Shown here piece after piece: positions 1 to 10,108 of a stretch of DNA of 36,158 bases. Within the stretch, counting starts at the first letter, position 1. Every line of letters starts with the position of its first letter. Below the pieces are notes generated by a model that saw only the letters and a program-made list of their open reading frames with translations, searched no databases and was not told where the DNA came from. Source of the DNA: LVI-A0039 sp033105485 (lineage in GTDB: Bacteria > Bacillota_I > Bacilli_A > UBA3375); the NCBI GenBank assembly GCA_033105485.1, contig CP136957.1, forward strand, positions 1-36,158, read 5' to 3'. The translations under genes were made by a program, and so were the position numbers.

Positions 1-519
1 GTGGAATCCAGTTCCGAATTAACTAAATAAGTTGGTTGGATAAGCCACGTAGCATCTAATTCTAATCTTATAAGTAACTTTTCTAACATCCTAATATCTT
101 CTACATAGTCTAAGTCCATAATCAGAGCATACATTTCACGTTCATTTTGACTAGTTCGATTCTTTCCAGCATAAGACAAACCATTCGTTATTATAAAAAT
201 TGTTATCCCACTCTTCATTTTCAAGTACATAATCTAAATCAAGTCGATTATCCTTATGGCCAATTATTCGTTTAGTAATTGGTTTAACTCCTAAATTGTG
301 AATCAGCATATTATATTTTTGATTCTCATAAGTATCCTTACCTGGTTCTTGTAATTTACCTATTGAAAAAATATCATTATAGACATCTTCTGCTAATACT
401 TCTTCAAACTCATTTCGTAGATATTCATTCTTTTTTAAAAACAAATCAACATCACTTGAAAAAACATTATCAGATTCGATATCTTTTAGTTCAAAATTTA
501 ACTGTTCTAACTTACTCAA
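1..519 (-). pseudogene. repB, N-terminal part (continues at 36158 across the circle)
   Basis: Encodes the first part of replication protein B from the TTG at 519. Frame is lost near 200, where the sequence reads TTATAAAAATTG instead of TTATTAAATTG, and again near 14, where one C is missing. The rest of the gene is at 35170-36158. Confidence 0.8.
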
Positions 520-527
520 AATTACCT

Positions 528-804
528 CCAAAAAGTGCTACTAGGGGACGTATATATCAATATGTTTTTTACACCACCTGAATTAATAAAAATATGACCT
601 CTGATTAAGTCTTAATTATCTTATACCAATTATACTCCAAAAAGTGCTACTAGGGGACGTATTATATCAATATGTTTTTTACACCACCTGAATTAATAAA
701 AAAATGACTTCTGATTTGCTCTCTTTATTCTTAAAGTAATTATACTCCAAAAAGTAGCATTAGGGGACGTATTATATCAATACATTTTTTTTACCACCTA
801 AAAC
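528..804 (-). repeat. repB promoter repeats, copy I
   Basis: Units at 528, 637 and 747. The first lost one base (ACGTATATATC), so its spacing is 109 instead of 110. Confidence 0.75.
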
Positions 805-966
805 CCAAAAAAATGACCTAATTTATCGGCCAGTTTAATATTAAATATAACTTTAGTTCTCATTTGTCGTTTAAGGCTCATACTTCGCCATATTTTAGTC
901 TTTTTAGCAATTATGACTAATTATGTATATTTTTAGAGAAATTGCTTAAACGGCATTTAAATGCGT

Positions 967-1192
967 TATAATTGATTAGTCCGAAAGGACACGGAGGATA
1001 ACATGAAAGATTATCTCATGATAACTTAATGGAGGATAGCTAGTGCTTGCAGTTGTATTGCTGTTAGAACTAATTGTGTTATCATAGTACTACTTAAGTA
1101 CTAACCCAACATTTGTTATCCTCCAGAACAAAATAAAAGCCCCCTGCTCGAACAGGGGGCTTTTTCCAACATTTGTTATCAAATGTATTATA
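967..1192 (+). other. TA-like locus B, copy I
   Basis: RNA I -10 at 967-972, leader 1003-1029, toxin from 1043, DR1 1106-1120, terminator 1135-1164, DR2 1166-1180, antisense -10 at 1187-1192. The toxin frame is broken by a GT insertion. Confidence 0.7.
1043..1087 (+). pseudogene. Toxin B, copy I, frameshifted
   Basis: GT is inserted after the Ile11 codon region, so the peptide ends early at a TAG at 1085. The three other copies lack the insertion, so this is probably a sequence error. Confidence 0.6.
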
Positions 1193-1198
1193 TCACGT

Positions 1199-1646
1199 TT
1201 ATAAAAAATAGTCTTTTGTATTGTTCCACACATCTATTTCTTCAACCATTGCTTCCTCTAACATTTTTGTTTCTACTAGCTCACAACTTTCTGTATCAGT
1301 AATTCATCAGATGTATAGTCATCGTTCTCATAGTATCCATGGCTATATTCTTTCAGTTCTAAGCCCTGCTCTTCATTTGCTCTATATAGAATATCGTAAC
1401 CCTCTTCAGGTGCCATACTTGCAACAAATATTGTATCTACATACTTATCATTTTCATCACTCTGTAATAACACTCTAATATTGTCACCATCAGATCTGTA
1501 TGACTTTGAATCGCTATCTTCATCTGCAGACATCAAATTATAATTATTCTGTTCTAAAAAATCACTTGCTTCTGTAAATGCTCCACTCCCAGTCCCACAA
1601 CCAGATAATGTTAAAATAGCCAAACTTCCAATAATTTTTTATTCAT
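1199..1646 (-). pseudogene. Lipoprotein gene, copy I
   Basis: Same A6 frameshift as the other copies, plus a base missing near 1303 that cuts the C-terminus. Confidence 0.7.
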
Positions 1647-1711
1647 AAATTCCTCTCCCTTTACTTTAGTTTATCACATCTTATTTCGCCTTAAAACTAA
1701 AGGTCTAAATA

Positions 1712-1767
1712 GGGGTGTAATCCGAAGGTAACTCCGAGGTATTGAATTACCACTCGGATTACACCCC
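1712..1767. repeat. Long 14-bp-arm hairpin, copy I
   Basis: Same arms as 10777-10832. Confidence 0.7.
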
Positions 1768-1974
1768 AAGATTCACTTAACAATTGATAAATTGAAGGTG
1801 CTAAATTTTAGGATACTACCAAAATCACCATTTTTCAACACCTTCATCTTCAACCTATAATTTTATCTCTTATATTCCCCTCTTTAGATATTGAAAATAC
1901 ATCTCAAATTCAATTGACCTAATACCGTTTCAGAGTTTATTATATTTGTATAAAAATATTTGAGGAGGTGAAAT

Positions 1975-2102
1975 ATACCAACAACAGGAGAACACCCTAG
2001 AAACGGAGTTTACACTTGTACATCTTGTGGCCAAACAGTTACAATCAGTAATGGAGATACTATGCCACCATGTCCGAGATGTTCTGGAACAAACTCAGAT
2101 AA
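1975..2102 (+). pseudogene. Zinc-ribbon gene, copy I, frameshifted
   Basis: Same ATA start and Cys pairs. One base is missing near 2095 (ACTCAG for ACTTCAG), so the frame runs on to a TAA at 2149-2151. Confidence 0.6.
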
Positions 2103-2834
2103 ATTATTACGACTTACTAAATGTAAGTCTTGTATAATTGAGCTTCTATAAACTAGTTGAATTATGCAAAACTTATGTTTGTGCAAGCTTGCACAGAACA
2201 CTCTATTTTAGACTCAAAAAGTTGACAACAGGATAAGGGCTTGCACACGAAACGTGTGAAAAGGGGATTTTTGCGGTGCAAACATCAGTCTTTATGGGCA
2301 AAAATCGACTTTTTACATTGACACACGAAATGGTAAATTTTTCACCTTGATTTTAGATGACTTTTCCAACTTTGATTAGTCAATTAATCACATTTGATTA
2401 GTTCGCTAATCAACAAACCACTGGTTGGTCACTCGGTGACTAAATTTAGTTTTTCAATTTAGCCACCGAGTGACCAAAATATAATCATGCAGTTTAAAGA
2501 CCACTTTTGACCACTTCTTCTCTCGTTAAAAAACGAAAAAATAGGCCGAAATTTTACATGCAGGATAAAGGACTGGTTCCAGTTTTGGCCACAACAAGGC
2601 GCAAAGCCCCTTGTTTACAAAGAAAATTAGTGGCCATTATGCTGGCCATTTTTACTTTCTCCATTTTTTATAATGGCCTCCATTCACGTTATCCTTTTAT
2701 TCATATAGAAAATTAGTGGCCATTACACTGTTTTTACAATAAAACTGTTTTTTTCAATAATTTGTCTTATTTACTGCCCCCCCCCGATTTTTGCTATAAT
2801 TTAAGGGAATTTATTATTTTATGAAAGGATTTAT
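2103..2834. repeat. Inverted-repeat region and C9 promoter, copy I
   Basis: Same structures as 11167-11900. The C9 tract is at 2777-2785 and the -10 box at 2795-2800. Confidence 0.6.
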
Positions 2835-4628
2835 ATGAATTTACAAAAATTATTTTTAATACCTTCAATGGCTCTTTTGATTTCTTCTTCCGTTGCCATT
2901 GATTTTAACGCTAGTGAAGTTCATACTACTAGCGAAATTATTTTTGAGCAAACTACTGATATTGTTTATGCTCCTGTTCATCCTACAAGTGAGGAAGTTG
3001 AAGCTGCTGCTGCTACCGATATAGTTACTTTTAACGACGCTAACTTGGAGCAAGCTTTAGCTCACGATTTAGGGGTAGCCGTTGGAGATATTACTGTTGG
3101 CGATATGGAAACTTTAACTCACCTGTACTTGGATTATAACTCTATCAGTGATATCACGGGATTAGAGTACGCTACTAATTTAACTTACCTGGACTTGGGT
3201 AATAACTCTATCAGTGATATTACTCCCCTTAGCGGACTTACTAATTTAACTTACCTGAACTTGAGTTCTAACTCTATCAGTGATATTACTCCCCTTAGCG
3301 GACTTACTAATTTAACTGCCCTGTACTTGGGTCTCAATTCTATTAGTGATATTACTCCCCTTAGCGGACTTACTAATTTAACTTACCTGAACTTGAGTTA
3401 TAACTCTATCAGTGATATTACTCCCCTTAGCGGACTTACTAATTTAGCTCACCTGTACTTGTATACTAACTCTATCAGTGATATTACTCCCCTTAGCGGA
3501 CTTACTAATTTAACTTACCTGGACTTGGGTAATAACTCTATCAGTGATATTACTCCCCTTAGCGGACTTACTAATTTAACTTACCTGTACTTGTATACTA
3601 ACTCTATCAGTGATATTACTCCCCTTAGCGGACTTACTAATTTAACTGACCTGTACTTGGGTAATAACTCTATCAGTGATATTACTCCCCTTAGCGGACT
3701 TACTAATTTAACTGACCTGGACTTGGGTACTCAAACAATTAATTTAGAAGATATTACTGTTAATAACAATGATGAATTATTTCACCCTATTATTGATATC
3801 GATGGAATAGCTCATCAAGTGTCGCTTGGCATTCCACAAGACGGTATTTTTTATATGATTGGAGATTGGAATATCTCCACTTCTATAGGTTCGGTAACTG
3901 ACGAAGAGTTTCAGGGCCATATATATCAAAAAGTAACATATGAAGAATTAAGCTTACTTACTGGAACTGATAACGCTAGTACATATGAAGAAGTATCACT
4001 GACAGATGAAGATTTAATTACTTTATTTGAAGTGACTAACAGTGAAGAGTTAACTATTACCGTAAATCAATCAGCTATTGATTATTCTACTCCTGGCGAC
4101 TACACTGTTATCTTTACGGATACAGATGATAACGAGTTTACCGGATCATTAACTATTACTGATGTTTTACCTACACTTACAATTAATAACGATACAGTTA
4201 CACTAGCAACTGGTAGTAGTTTAAATAACATCTTAGAGCAGTTAACTTACTCTGCTACTGAAATTACTGAGGGTGATTTAACAAGTTCAATTTCAATTGA
4301 TGATTCTGCAGTTGATTACTCAACAGCTGGAAGTTATGATGTGATCTTTTCTGTACAAGATGAAGAAGGTAATGAAGTTTCTAAAACTGTAACTGTAATT
4401 ATCGAAGATGATAGTACTGAAGTTGTTAACCCTGAAACTCCAGATGTTTCTGACCCTGATGAAGTGACTAGCGAAGACTCTACTGACGAAGTTTCTACTG
4501 AAGACTCTACTGATGATTTTAAAGAAATGTCTTTAGCTACTACTGGTGGAAAAATTATAGGAACACTTGCAGTTTTATTAGCAATTGTTATTGTTGCTTT
4601 AGGTTTAAAACGATTTATTAAAGAATAA
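2835..4628 (+). CDS. Internalin-like LRR surface protein, copy I (intact)
   Basis: 597 aa, identical to the product of 11901-13694. Confidence 0.88.
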   Translation: MNLQKLFLIPSMALLISSSVAIDFNASEVHTTSEIIFEQTTDIVYAPVHPTSEEVEAAAATDIVTFNDANLEQALAHDLGVAVGDITVGDMETLTHLYLDYNSISDITGLEYATNLTYLDLGNNSISDITPLSGLTNLTYLNLSSNSISDITPLSGLTNLTALYLGLNSISDITPLSGLTNLTYLNLSYNSISDITPLSGLTNLAHLYLYTNSISDITPLSGLTNLTYLDLGNNSISDITPLSGLTNLTYLYLYTNSISDITPLSGLTNLTDLYLGNNSISDITPLSGLTNLTDLDLGTQTINLEDITVNNNDELFHPIIDIDGIAHQVSLGIPQDGIFYMIGDWNISTSIGSVTDEEFQGHIYQKVTYEELSLLTGTDNASTYEEVSLTDEDLITLFEVTNSEELTITVNQSAIDYSTPGDYTVIFTDTDDNEFTGSLTITDVLPTLTINNDTVTLATGSSLNNILEQLTYSATEITEGDLTSSISIDDSAVDYSTAGSYDVIFSVQDEEGNEVSKTVTVIIEDDSTEVVNPETPDVSDPDEVTSEDSTDEVSTEDSTDDFKEMSLATTGGKIIGTLAVLLAIVIVALGLKRFIKE

Positions 4629-4740
4629 TACTTCACACTCATTGTAAATATAATGTATGATATTTATACTCAATTAGTTTGAGGAGTTACACAAGACATG
4701 TTTCCCATTCTTAGTGTATAACTAAATTTTAATAATGTAA

Positions 4741-4764
4741 AAAGACTGTCAATAGACAGTCTTT
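4741..4764. terminator. Bidirectional terminator, copy I
   Basis: AAAGACTGTC-AATA-GACAGTCTTT between convergent genes. Confidence 0.9.
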
Positions 4765-4772
4765 CTTTATGT

Positions 4773-6266
4773 TTATATCAATTCCTCATCGATTACTTTT
4801 TTCCATTTTATAATCGTTGGCCTACTTATTCCTGATATCTTTTCTAACTCTCTTAAACTACTATTTGGATATTGCTTAAGCAATTCCTTCACCTGTTCTT
4901 TTTTAGGTTTACGGCCGTTATTGTCTCTCCAATTTGTACTCATAAGTTTATCCATATCTCTTTGTCTATTTCTAGCCAATGTTAAATGTACTTCTTGTTT
5001 TAAACCATTTCGCTTATTCGCTGGCATTTGATACCCTGTTATCTTTTCTATCTCACTTCTAGGATATGCTTTCACATCATCTCCATAGAACGTTAAAGCA
5101 GCTAGTACATCTTCTTTAGTAAATGCTTCTTTATGTTTTGCCTTGTTAAAGTACTCTAAAGCCTCAAACGAATCTTTTTCAAGCTCAGCATACGGTATAT
5201 TACACTTGCTTGCGAAAATTGCTAAAGCCAGTATTCTAAAGTAACGTTTACCCTCTACTACACTAAAGTCTAGTAACCTTTGGTCTTTATACCAATCATA
5301 CAATGCCCTATTAACTGGCCTATTCCAATGATTATACTTTCTTGCTGGTATTCCCTCAACAATTCTTGTTTGATACCATTCTGGGTACTTCTCTTTAGCC
5401 TCGGCCATAGATAGTGTTTGACTCTTTTCAGATATCGATTCTAGATCAATTTTATGTACACTTTTGGCTATCGGCTGTTGATTACTATTTATCCATCTAT
5501 TAATTGTCTCTAAATCAAGTCTTTCACCAATTTTGAATGCAGTTGCTCTAAATTCTTTACCTAGTTTTGTCGGAGTTCCTATCATTCTAAAACCTTGATT
5601 GATATTTTGGAATTGTACTTCTTCATACTTAAAGGCCGTAGTACAACCCTCAACCCATGTATGCCATGTAAGGTGTCGTTTAAAGTTATTAAGTCTTCTT
5701 CTCGTTTCTGGAAAGAGCTTTATTGGTTTGTCTAAAAGATAGTATAAGTGAAACCCTGTTCCTGAATTAACAATGTATGTGGGTTGTATAAGCCAAGTAA
5801 CTTCAGTTTCTAATCTAATTAATAATGTTTCTAGCATGTATAAATCTTCTACATAGTCCAAGTCCATAATAAGAGCATACATTTCACGCTCGTTTTTACT
5901 TGTTCTATTCTTCCCAGCATAAGACAGTCCATTAGTAATAATCAAATCATTATCCCACTCTTCATTATCAAGAATATAATCTAAGTCTAACTTACCATCT
6001 TTTTGGCCAATAATTCTTTTCTTGATAGGTTTATTACCTAAATTGTGAATAAGCATATTAAACTTATGGTTCTCATAAGAAACTTTACCTACTTCTTGTA
6101 AACTTCCTATCGAAAATATATCATTATAGACCTCTTCAGCTGATACTTCTTCAAAGGAATTTCTTAAATATTCATTCTTCTTAAGAAACATATCTATATC
6201 TTTAAAGTAAACCCCATCTACATCAATCTCTGATAACCCTAAATTAAGTTGTTCTAATCTATCCAT
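4773..6266 (-). CDS. Replication protein A, copy I (intact)
   Basis: 497 aa, identical to the product of 13839-15332, with the same GGAGG-spaced ATG. Confidence 0.82.
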   Translation of the reverse strand: MDRLEQLNLGLSEIDVDGVYFKDIDMFLKKNEYLRNSFEEVSAEEVYNDIFSIGSLQEVGKVSYENHKFNMLIHNLGNKPIKKRIIGQKDGKLDLDYILDNEEWDNDLIITNGLSYAGKNRTSKNEREMYALIMDLDYVEDLYMLETLLIRLETEVTWLIQPTYIVNSGTGFHLYYLLDKPIKLFPETRRRLNNFKRHLTWHTWVEGCTTAFKYEEVQFQNINQGFRMIGTPTKLGKEFRATAFKIGERLDLETINRWINSNQQPIAKSVHKIDLESISEKSQTLSMAEAKEKYPEWYQTRIVEGIPARKYNHWNRPVNRALYDWYKDQRLLDFSVVEGKRYFRILALAIFASKCNIPYAELEKDSFEALEYFNKAKHKEAFTKEDVLAALTFYGDDVKAYPRSEIEKITGYQMPANKRNGLKQEVHLTLARNRQRDMDKLMSTNWRDNNGRKPKKEQVKELLKQYPNSSLRELEKISGISRPTIIKWKKVIDEELI

Positions 6267-6275
6267 TTTAAACCT

Positions 6276-6444
6276 CCAAAAAGTAGCATTAGGGGACGTA
6301 TTATATCAATACATTTTTTTTACCACCTAAAGTAATAAAAAAATGACTTCTGATTTGCTCTCTTTATTCTTAAAGTAATTATACTCCAAAAAGTAGCATT
6401 AGGGGACGTATTATATCAATACATTTTTTTTACCACCTAAAACC
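6276..6444 (-). repeat. repA promoter repeats, copy I
   Basis: Units at 6276 and 6386. The shared 291-bp block corresponds to 6333-6623. Confidence 0.75.
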
Positions 6445-6606
6445 CCAAAAAATGACCTAATTTATCGGCCAGTTTAATATTAATATTAACTTTAGTTCTC
6501 ATTTGTCGTTTTAAGGCTCATACTTCGCCATATTTTAGTCTTTTTAGCAATTATGACTAATTATGTATATTTTTAGAGAAATTGCTTAAACGGCATTTAA
6601 ATGCGT

Positions 6607-6837
6607 TATAATTGATTAGTCCGTAACGACTTTAAACTAGGAGGATAATATGAAAGATTATCTTATGATAACTTAATGGAGGGTAATCGGTGATAGCAGT
6701 ATTATTATTGCTTGAACTAATTATTATCATAGTACTACTTAAGTACTAAACCTAAATTTATTATCCTCCAGAACAAAATAAAAGCCCCCTGTATCGAGCA
6801 GGGGGCTTTTCCTAAATTTATTATCAAATGTATTATA
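6607..6837 (+). other. TA-like locus A, copy I (intact)
   Basis: RNA I -10 at 6607-6612, leader 6650-6676, toxin 6690-6749, DR1 6751-6765, terminator 6780-6810, DR2 6811-6825, antisense -10 at 6832-6837. Confidence 0.7.
6690..6749 (+). CDS. Toxin A, copy I
   Basis: Identical 19-aa peptide to 15756-15815. Confidence 0.65.
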   Translation: MIAVLLLLELIIIIVLLKY

Positions 6838-6876
6838 TCATGCAAGATTTTATCTTGTATGATTTTCTTATTTTTA

Positions 6877-6978
6877 TTACCTGTTATTCTTCAAATAAGT
6901 ATAAAGTACCGCTACAAAAAGGAGCCACGTTACAATCTTACACAGCATTACAATTACTGCAATTATCTGAAATATCAT
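6877..6978 (-). CDS. 33-aa membrane peptide, copy I
   Basis: Identical to 15943-16044, downstream of the secreted-protein gene. Confidence 0.65.
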   Translation of the reverse strand: MIFQIIAVIVMLCKIVTWLLFVAVLYTYLKNNR

Positions 6979-6987
6979 ATTCCTCCT

Positions 6988-7593
6988 TTAATGTACAAAT
7001 GTTTTAAGTTTGGTTCCATTGATTTCCGAATATAGGGTTTGTGTTGAAGAACCTAACCCTCCCCAAGTGTATGAAATTTTATACTTAACTTGTTTACTAC
7101 CACCAGTAAGTGTATCCTTTACATTTGAACAACCCACACAAGTATATGATTCATAATTCCAATTTGTTATATTACATACATTTCCAGAACGTTTGACCGT
7201 TACATAGTATGATTGGAAAACAATTGGACCATACCAATATACTTTCCACGCTTGTGTTCCATAGTTTATATTGTATGAACCTCTTACATTTGATGTTACT
7301 GGCTCCAATGTTAATGTTCCTAAATCTCCATTTTTATCCTCAACTATATATGTTTGTGTTTCTATTTTATTAAGATCAAAATCTATTTCTTCATCTGCCT
7401 CAATTATATCATTTGGATTCTCAATATCAGATTCTTCTACAAATTTGGGGACATTGACATCAACTCCATTAAATTCCATGCTTGTAACAGCAGCTTTATT
7501 TTGTGCATCTTCCACACCATCAGATGCACTTAATGGAACAACACTTATGAAAGTTATCATCATAACCATTAGGCCACTTATCATTTTCTTCAT
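6988..7593 (-). CDS. Secreted DUF5626-like protein, copy I (intact)
   Basis: 201 aa, identical to the product of 16054-16659. Confidence 0.75.
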   Translation of the reverse strand: MKKMISGLMVMMITFISVVPLSASDGVEDAQNKAAVTSMEFNGVDVNVPKFVEESDIENPNDIIEADEEIDFDLNKIETQTYIVEDKNGDLGTLTLEPVTSNVRGSYNINYGTQAWKVYWYGPIVFQSYYVTVKRSGNVCNITNWNYESYTCVGCSNVKDTLTGGSKQVKYKISYTWGGLGSSTQTLYSEINGTKLKTFVH

Positions 7594-7725
7594 AAAACCT
7601 CCTATAATAAATTAACTACAAATAAATTATAACCTTTGGCACGAGCCACTTCAACAACACATAAATATATCATGTCAAATGAATTAAGCAACATACTATC
7701 ATTTTATCAATCTCTAGACTATAAC

Positions 7726-7847
7726 TTCAGCCCGCCAAAATTCCCTAATTTTGACATCAAAAGTGACTACATCACCTAAAACTTATGTTGTGGGGGTGTA
7801 GTCACTTTTTTTAGAGGGCTAAATTCTCGATGTTTTGGCGGGCTGAA
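7726..7847. repeat. 15-bp inverted repeats with inner hairpin, copy I
   Basis: Arms 7726-7740 and 7833-7847; inner stem 7759-7809. Confidence 0.75.
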
Positions 7848-7859
7848 CAAAATAAAATA

Positions 7860-8086
7860 GCGCCACTACACGCCACAGTATGCGCCATAGTTCGCGCTAG
7901 GGTTCGCGCCATTCGACGCGCTACCCCAAAATTAAAAATGGCCGTACTAGTGGCTAGGGTAACGGCTAGGGTTGTGGCCAGGGTAACGGCCATATAAACG
8001 GCTATTTTCAACTATACAAAAACACTCGCACTACTCCGGTATCAACGAGTACATTAACGAGTAGTCTAACGAGTGTATCAGTGAGT
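7860..8086. repeat. Three 12-bp iteron families, copy I
   Basis: GCGCYA at 7860-7923, GGCYRK at 7940-8005 and ACGAGT at 8045-8086, the last overlapping the repB stop. Confidence 0.72.
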
Positions 8087-9583
8087 TCTTTTCTTTTGTT
8101 CTTCTTCGATAACTTTCTTCCATTTTATTATTGTCTTTTTACTAATTCCTGATTGTTTTTCTAATTCTCTTAAACTTGCGTTTGGGTTCGAATCCAGTAA
8201 TTCCCTAACTTGTTCTTCTTTAGATTTTCTACCATTGTTATCATCCCACTTGGTACCATTTTGAGATTGATTAAAGTCTCTCATCAATCTCATCACTTCC
8301 ATATGTGTCTCTTGTTTTCTACCATTTCGCTTATTCGCTGGCATTGGATATCCTGTTATCTTTTCTATCTCACTTCGAGGGTATGCTTTTACATCTTCTC
8401 CATAAAATGTTAAAGCTGCTAATACATCTTCTTGAGTAAAGGCTTCTTTATGTTCTGATTGATTAAAATACTCTAATGCATTAAAAGCATCTTTTTCAAG
8501 TTCTGAATATGAGATATTACACTTACTTGCAAATATTGCAAGGGCTAATATTCTAAAGTACCTTTTCCCCTCAACTACACTAAAATCAAATAATCTTTCT
8601 CGCTTATACCAATCATATAATGCTCGATTCACTGGTTTATTCCAATGGTTGTATTTTCTTGCTGGTATCCCTTCAACTATTCTTGTTTGATACCATTCTG
8701 GATACTTTATTTTTGCCTCTCCCATTGTCAAGGTTTGACTTTCTTCATCAATCGGTAATAGATCAATTCCATGTACATCACGTGCTATATTCTTTTGACT
8801 ACTATTTATCCAGTTATTTATAGTTTCTAAAGTTAATCTTTCACCTATCTTAAATGCTGTCGCTCGGTAATTTTGACCTAGTTTTGTTGGTGTTCCTATC
8901 ATTCTAAACCCTTGATTGATATTTTGATACTGAACTTCATCGCTTTTAAATGCAGTTGTACACCCCTCAACCCATGTATGCCATGTCAAATGCCTTTTAA
9001 AGTTATTTAATCTTCTTCTCGTTTCTGGAAAGAGCTTAATTGGTTTATCTAAAAGATAGTATAAGTGGAATCCAGTTCCCGAATTAACTAAATAAGTTGG
9101 TTGGATAAGCCACGTAGCATCTAATTCTAATCTTATAAGTAACTTTTCTAACATCCTAATATCTTCTACATAGTCTAAGTCCATAATCAGAGCATACATT
9201 TCACGTTCATTTTGACTAGTTCGATTCTTTCCAGCATAAGACAAACCATTCGTTATTATTAAATTGTTATCCCACTCTTCATTTTCAAGTACATAATCTA
9301 AATCAAGTCGATTATCCTTATGGCCAATTATTCGTTTAGTAATTGGTTTAACTCCTAAATTGTGAATCAGCATATTATATTTTTGATTCTCATAAGTATC
9401 CTTACCTGGTTCTTGTAATTTACCTATTGAAAAAATATCATTATAGACATCTTCTGCTAATACTTCTTCAAACTCATTTCGTAGATATTCATTCTTTTTT
9501 AAAAACAAATCAACATCACTTGAAAAAACATTATCAGATTCGATATCTTTTAGTTCAAAATTTAACTGTTCTAACTTACTCAA
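8078..9583 (-). CDS. Plasmid replication protein B, AEP-primase-like
   Basis: Predicted cytoplasmic replication initiator of 501 aa. Around residues 133-138 it has a hydrophobic strand ending in D-L-D, and at 168-173 the sequence SGTGFH. These match motifs I (DxD) and II (sxH) of archaeo-eukaryotic primase-like domains. Residues about 335-425 resemble the helical primase C-terminal region of plasmid Rep proteins. The last 45 residues form a helix-turn-helix (LRELEKQSGISKKTIIKW) likely to bind origin DNA. I start at the TTG at 9583, which follows GGAGG by six bases and aligns MSKLEQL with MDRLEQL of the paralogue repA. A TTG four codons upstream would overlap the ribosome site. Three 110-bp promoter repeats lie directly upstream and 12-bp iterons abut the stop. 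The fold assignment is by motif only. The gene spans the join of copies I and II. Confidence 0.8.
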   Translation of the reverse strand: MSKLEQLNFELKDIESDNVFSSDVDLFLKKNEYLRNEFEEVLAEDVYNDIFSIGKLQEPGKDTYENQKYNMLIHNLGVKPITKRIIGHKDNRLDLDYVLENEEWDNNLIITNGLSYAGKNRTSQNEREMYALIMDLDYVEDIRMLEKLLIRLELDATWLIQPTYLVNSGTGFHLYYLLDKPIKLFPETRRRLNNFKRHLTWHTWVEGCTTAFKSDEVQYQNINQGFRMIGTPTKLGQNYRATAFKIGERLTLETINNWINSSQKNIARDVHGIDLLPIDEESQTLTMGEAKIKYPEWYQTRIVEGIPARKYNHWNKPVNRALYDWYKRERLFDFSVVEGKRYFRILALAIFASKCNISYSELEKDAFNALEYFNQSEHKEAFTQEDVLAALTFYGEDVKAYPRSEIEKITGYPMPANKRNGRKQETHMEVMRLMRDFNQSQNGTKWDDNNGRKSKEEQVRELLDSNPNASLRELEKQSGISKKTIIKWKKVIEEEQKKRTH

Positions 9584-9591
9584 AATTACCT

Positions 9592-9870
9592 CCAAAAAGT
9601 GCTACTAGGGGACGTATTATATCAATATGTTTTTTACACCACCTGAATTAATAAAAATATGACCTCTGATTAAGTCTTAATTATCTTATACCAATTATAC
9701 TCCAAAAAGTGCTACTAGGGGACGTATTATATCAATATGTTTTTTACACCACCTGAATTAATAAAAAAATGACTTCTGATTTGCTCTCTTTATTCTTAAA
9801 GTAATTATACTCCAAAAAGTAGCATTAGGGGACGTATTATATCAATACATTTTTTTTACCACCTAAAACC
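9592..9870 (-). repeat. Three 110-bp tandem promoter repeats upstream of repB
   Basis: Units begin at 9592, 9702 and 9812, exactly 110 bp apart. On the minus strand each holds TTGATATAATACG, an extended -10 element (TG-n-TATAAT), then a conserved block ACGTCCCCTA, then CTTTTTGGAG. In the gene-proximal unit this last part is the real repB ribosome site. The first two units read AGTAGCAC after the block; the third is of the type seen at repA. They may be tandem rep promoters, binding sites for Rep or a repressor, or both. No clear -35 box is visible. Confidence 0.75.
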
Positions 9871-10049
9871 CCAAAAAATGACCTAATTTATCGGCCAGTT
9901 TAATATTAATATTAACTTTAGTTCTCATTTGTCGTTTTAAGGCTCATACTTCGCCATATTTTAGTCTTTTTAGCAATTATGACTAATTATGTATATTTTT
10001 AGAGAAATTGCTTAAACGGCATTTAAATGCGTTATAATTGATTAGTCCG
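9759..10049. repeat. 291-bp block identical to the repA upstream region
   Basis: This stretch is base-for-base the same as 15399-15689. It runs from inside the second 110-bp repeat to the 5' end of RNA I, while the flanking rep and toxin sequences differ between the two loci. It contains one promoter repeat, the AT-rich palindrome TTAATATTAATATTAA (9900-9915) and the RNA I promoter. It is a candidate origin or the site where two plasmids fused. Confidence 0.85.
9900..9915. repeat. 16-bp AT-only palindrome, possible unwinding element
   Basis: TTAATATTAATATTAA is a perfect palindrome between the rep promoter repeats and the RNA I promoter. It also occurs at 15540-15555 and in the other clean copies. 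An AT-only segment beside rep fits a DNA-unwinding element, but nothing in the sequence proves origin activity. Confidence 0.4.
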
Positions 10050-10056
10050 AAAGGAC
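10010..10056 (+). promoter_or_regulatory. RNA I promoter B and 5' hairpin
   Basis: A TATAAT -10 box lies at 10033-10038, with TTGCTT upstream at a rather long 19-bp spacing. The predicted transcript starts near 10044 and opens with GTCC-GAAA-GGAC (10045-10056), a stem capped by a GNRA loop. A 5'-terminal stem of this kind is typical of stable type I toxin mRNAs. Confidence 0.6.
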
Positions 10057-10068
10057 ACGGAGGATAAC

Positions 10069-10095
10069 ATGAAAGATTATCTCATGATAACTTAA
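10069..10095 (+). CDS. 8-aa leader peptide of TA-like locus B
   Basis: The peptide is MKDYLMIT. It starts at an ATG five bases after GGAGG, and its TAA stop lies directly beside the GGAGG of the toxin gene, so translation of the two could be coupled. Locus A keeps the same eight residues with one synonymous change (CTC to CTT), which supports translation. The arrangement resembles mok ahead of hok. The first residues MKD also begin the Fst toxin, but the peptide ends before any membrane segment. Confidence 0.55.
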   Translation: MKDYLMIT

Positions 10096-10108
10096 TGGAG
10101 GATAGCTA

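Larger units (their letters stand above)
1..9064. repeat. Plasmid unit copy I
   Basis: First of four head-to-tail copies. It begins inside repB, in phase with the last base of the window. Positions about 2,835-9,064 match copy II wherever compared. The first 2.8 kb contains scattered indels, for example a GT insertion in toxin B at about 1077, a missing base at about 1303 in the lipoprotein gene and one at about 2095 in the zinc-ribbon gene. Confidence 0.95.
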
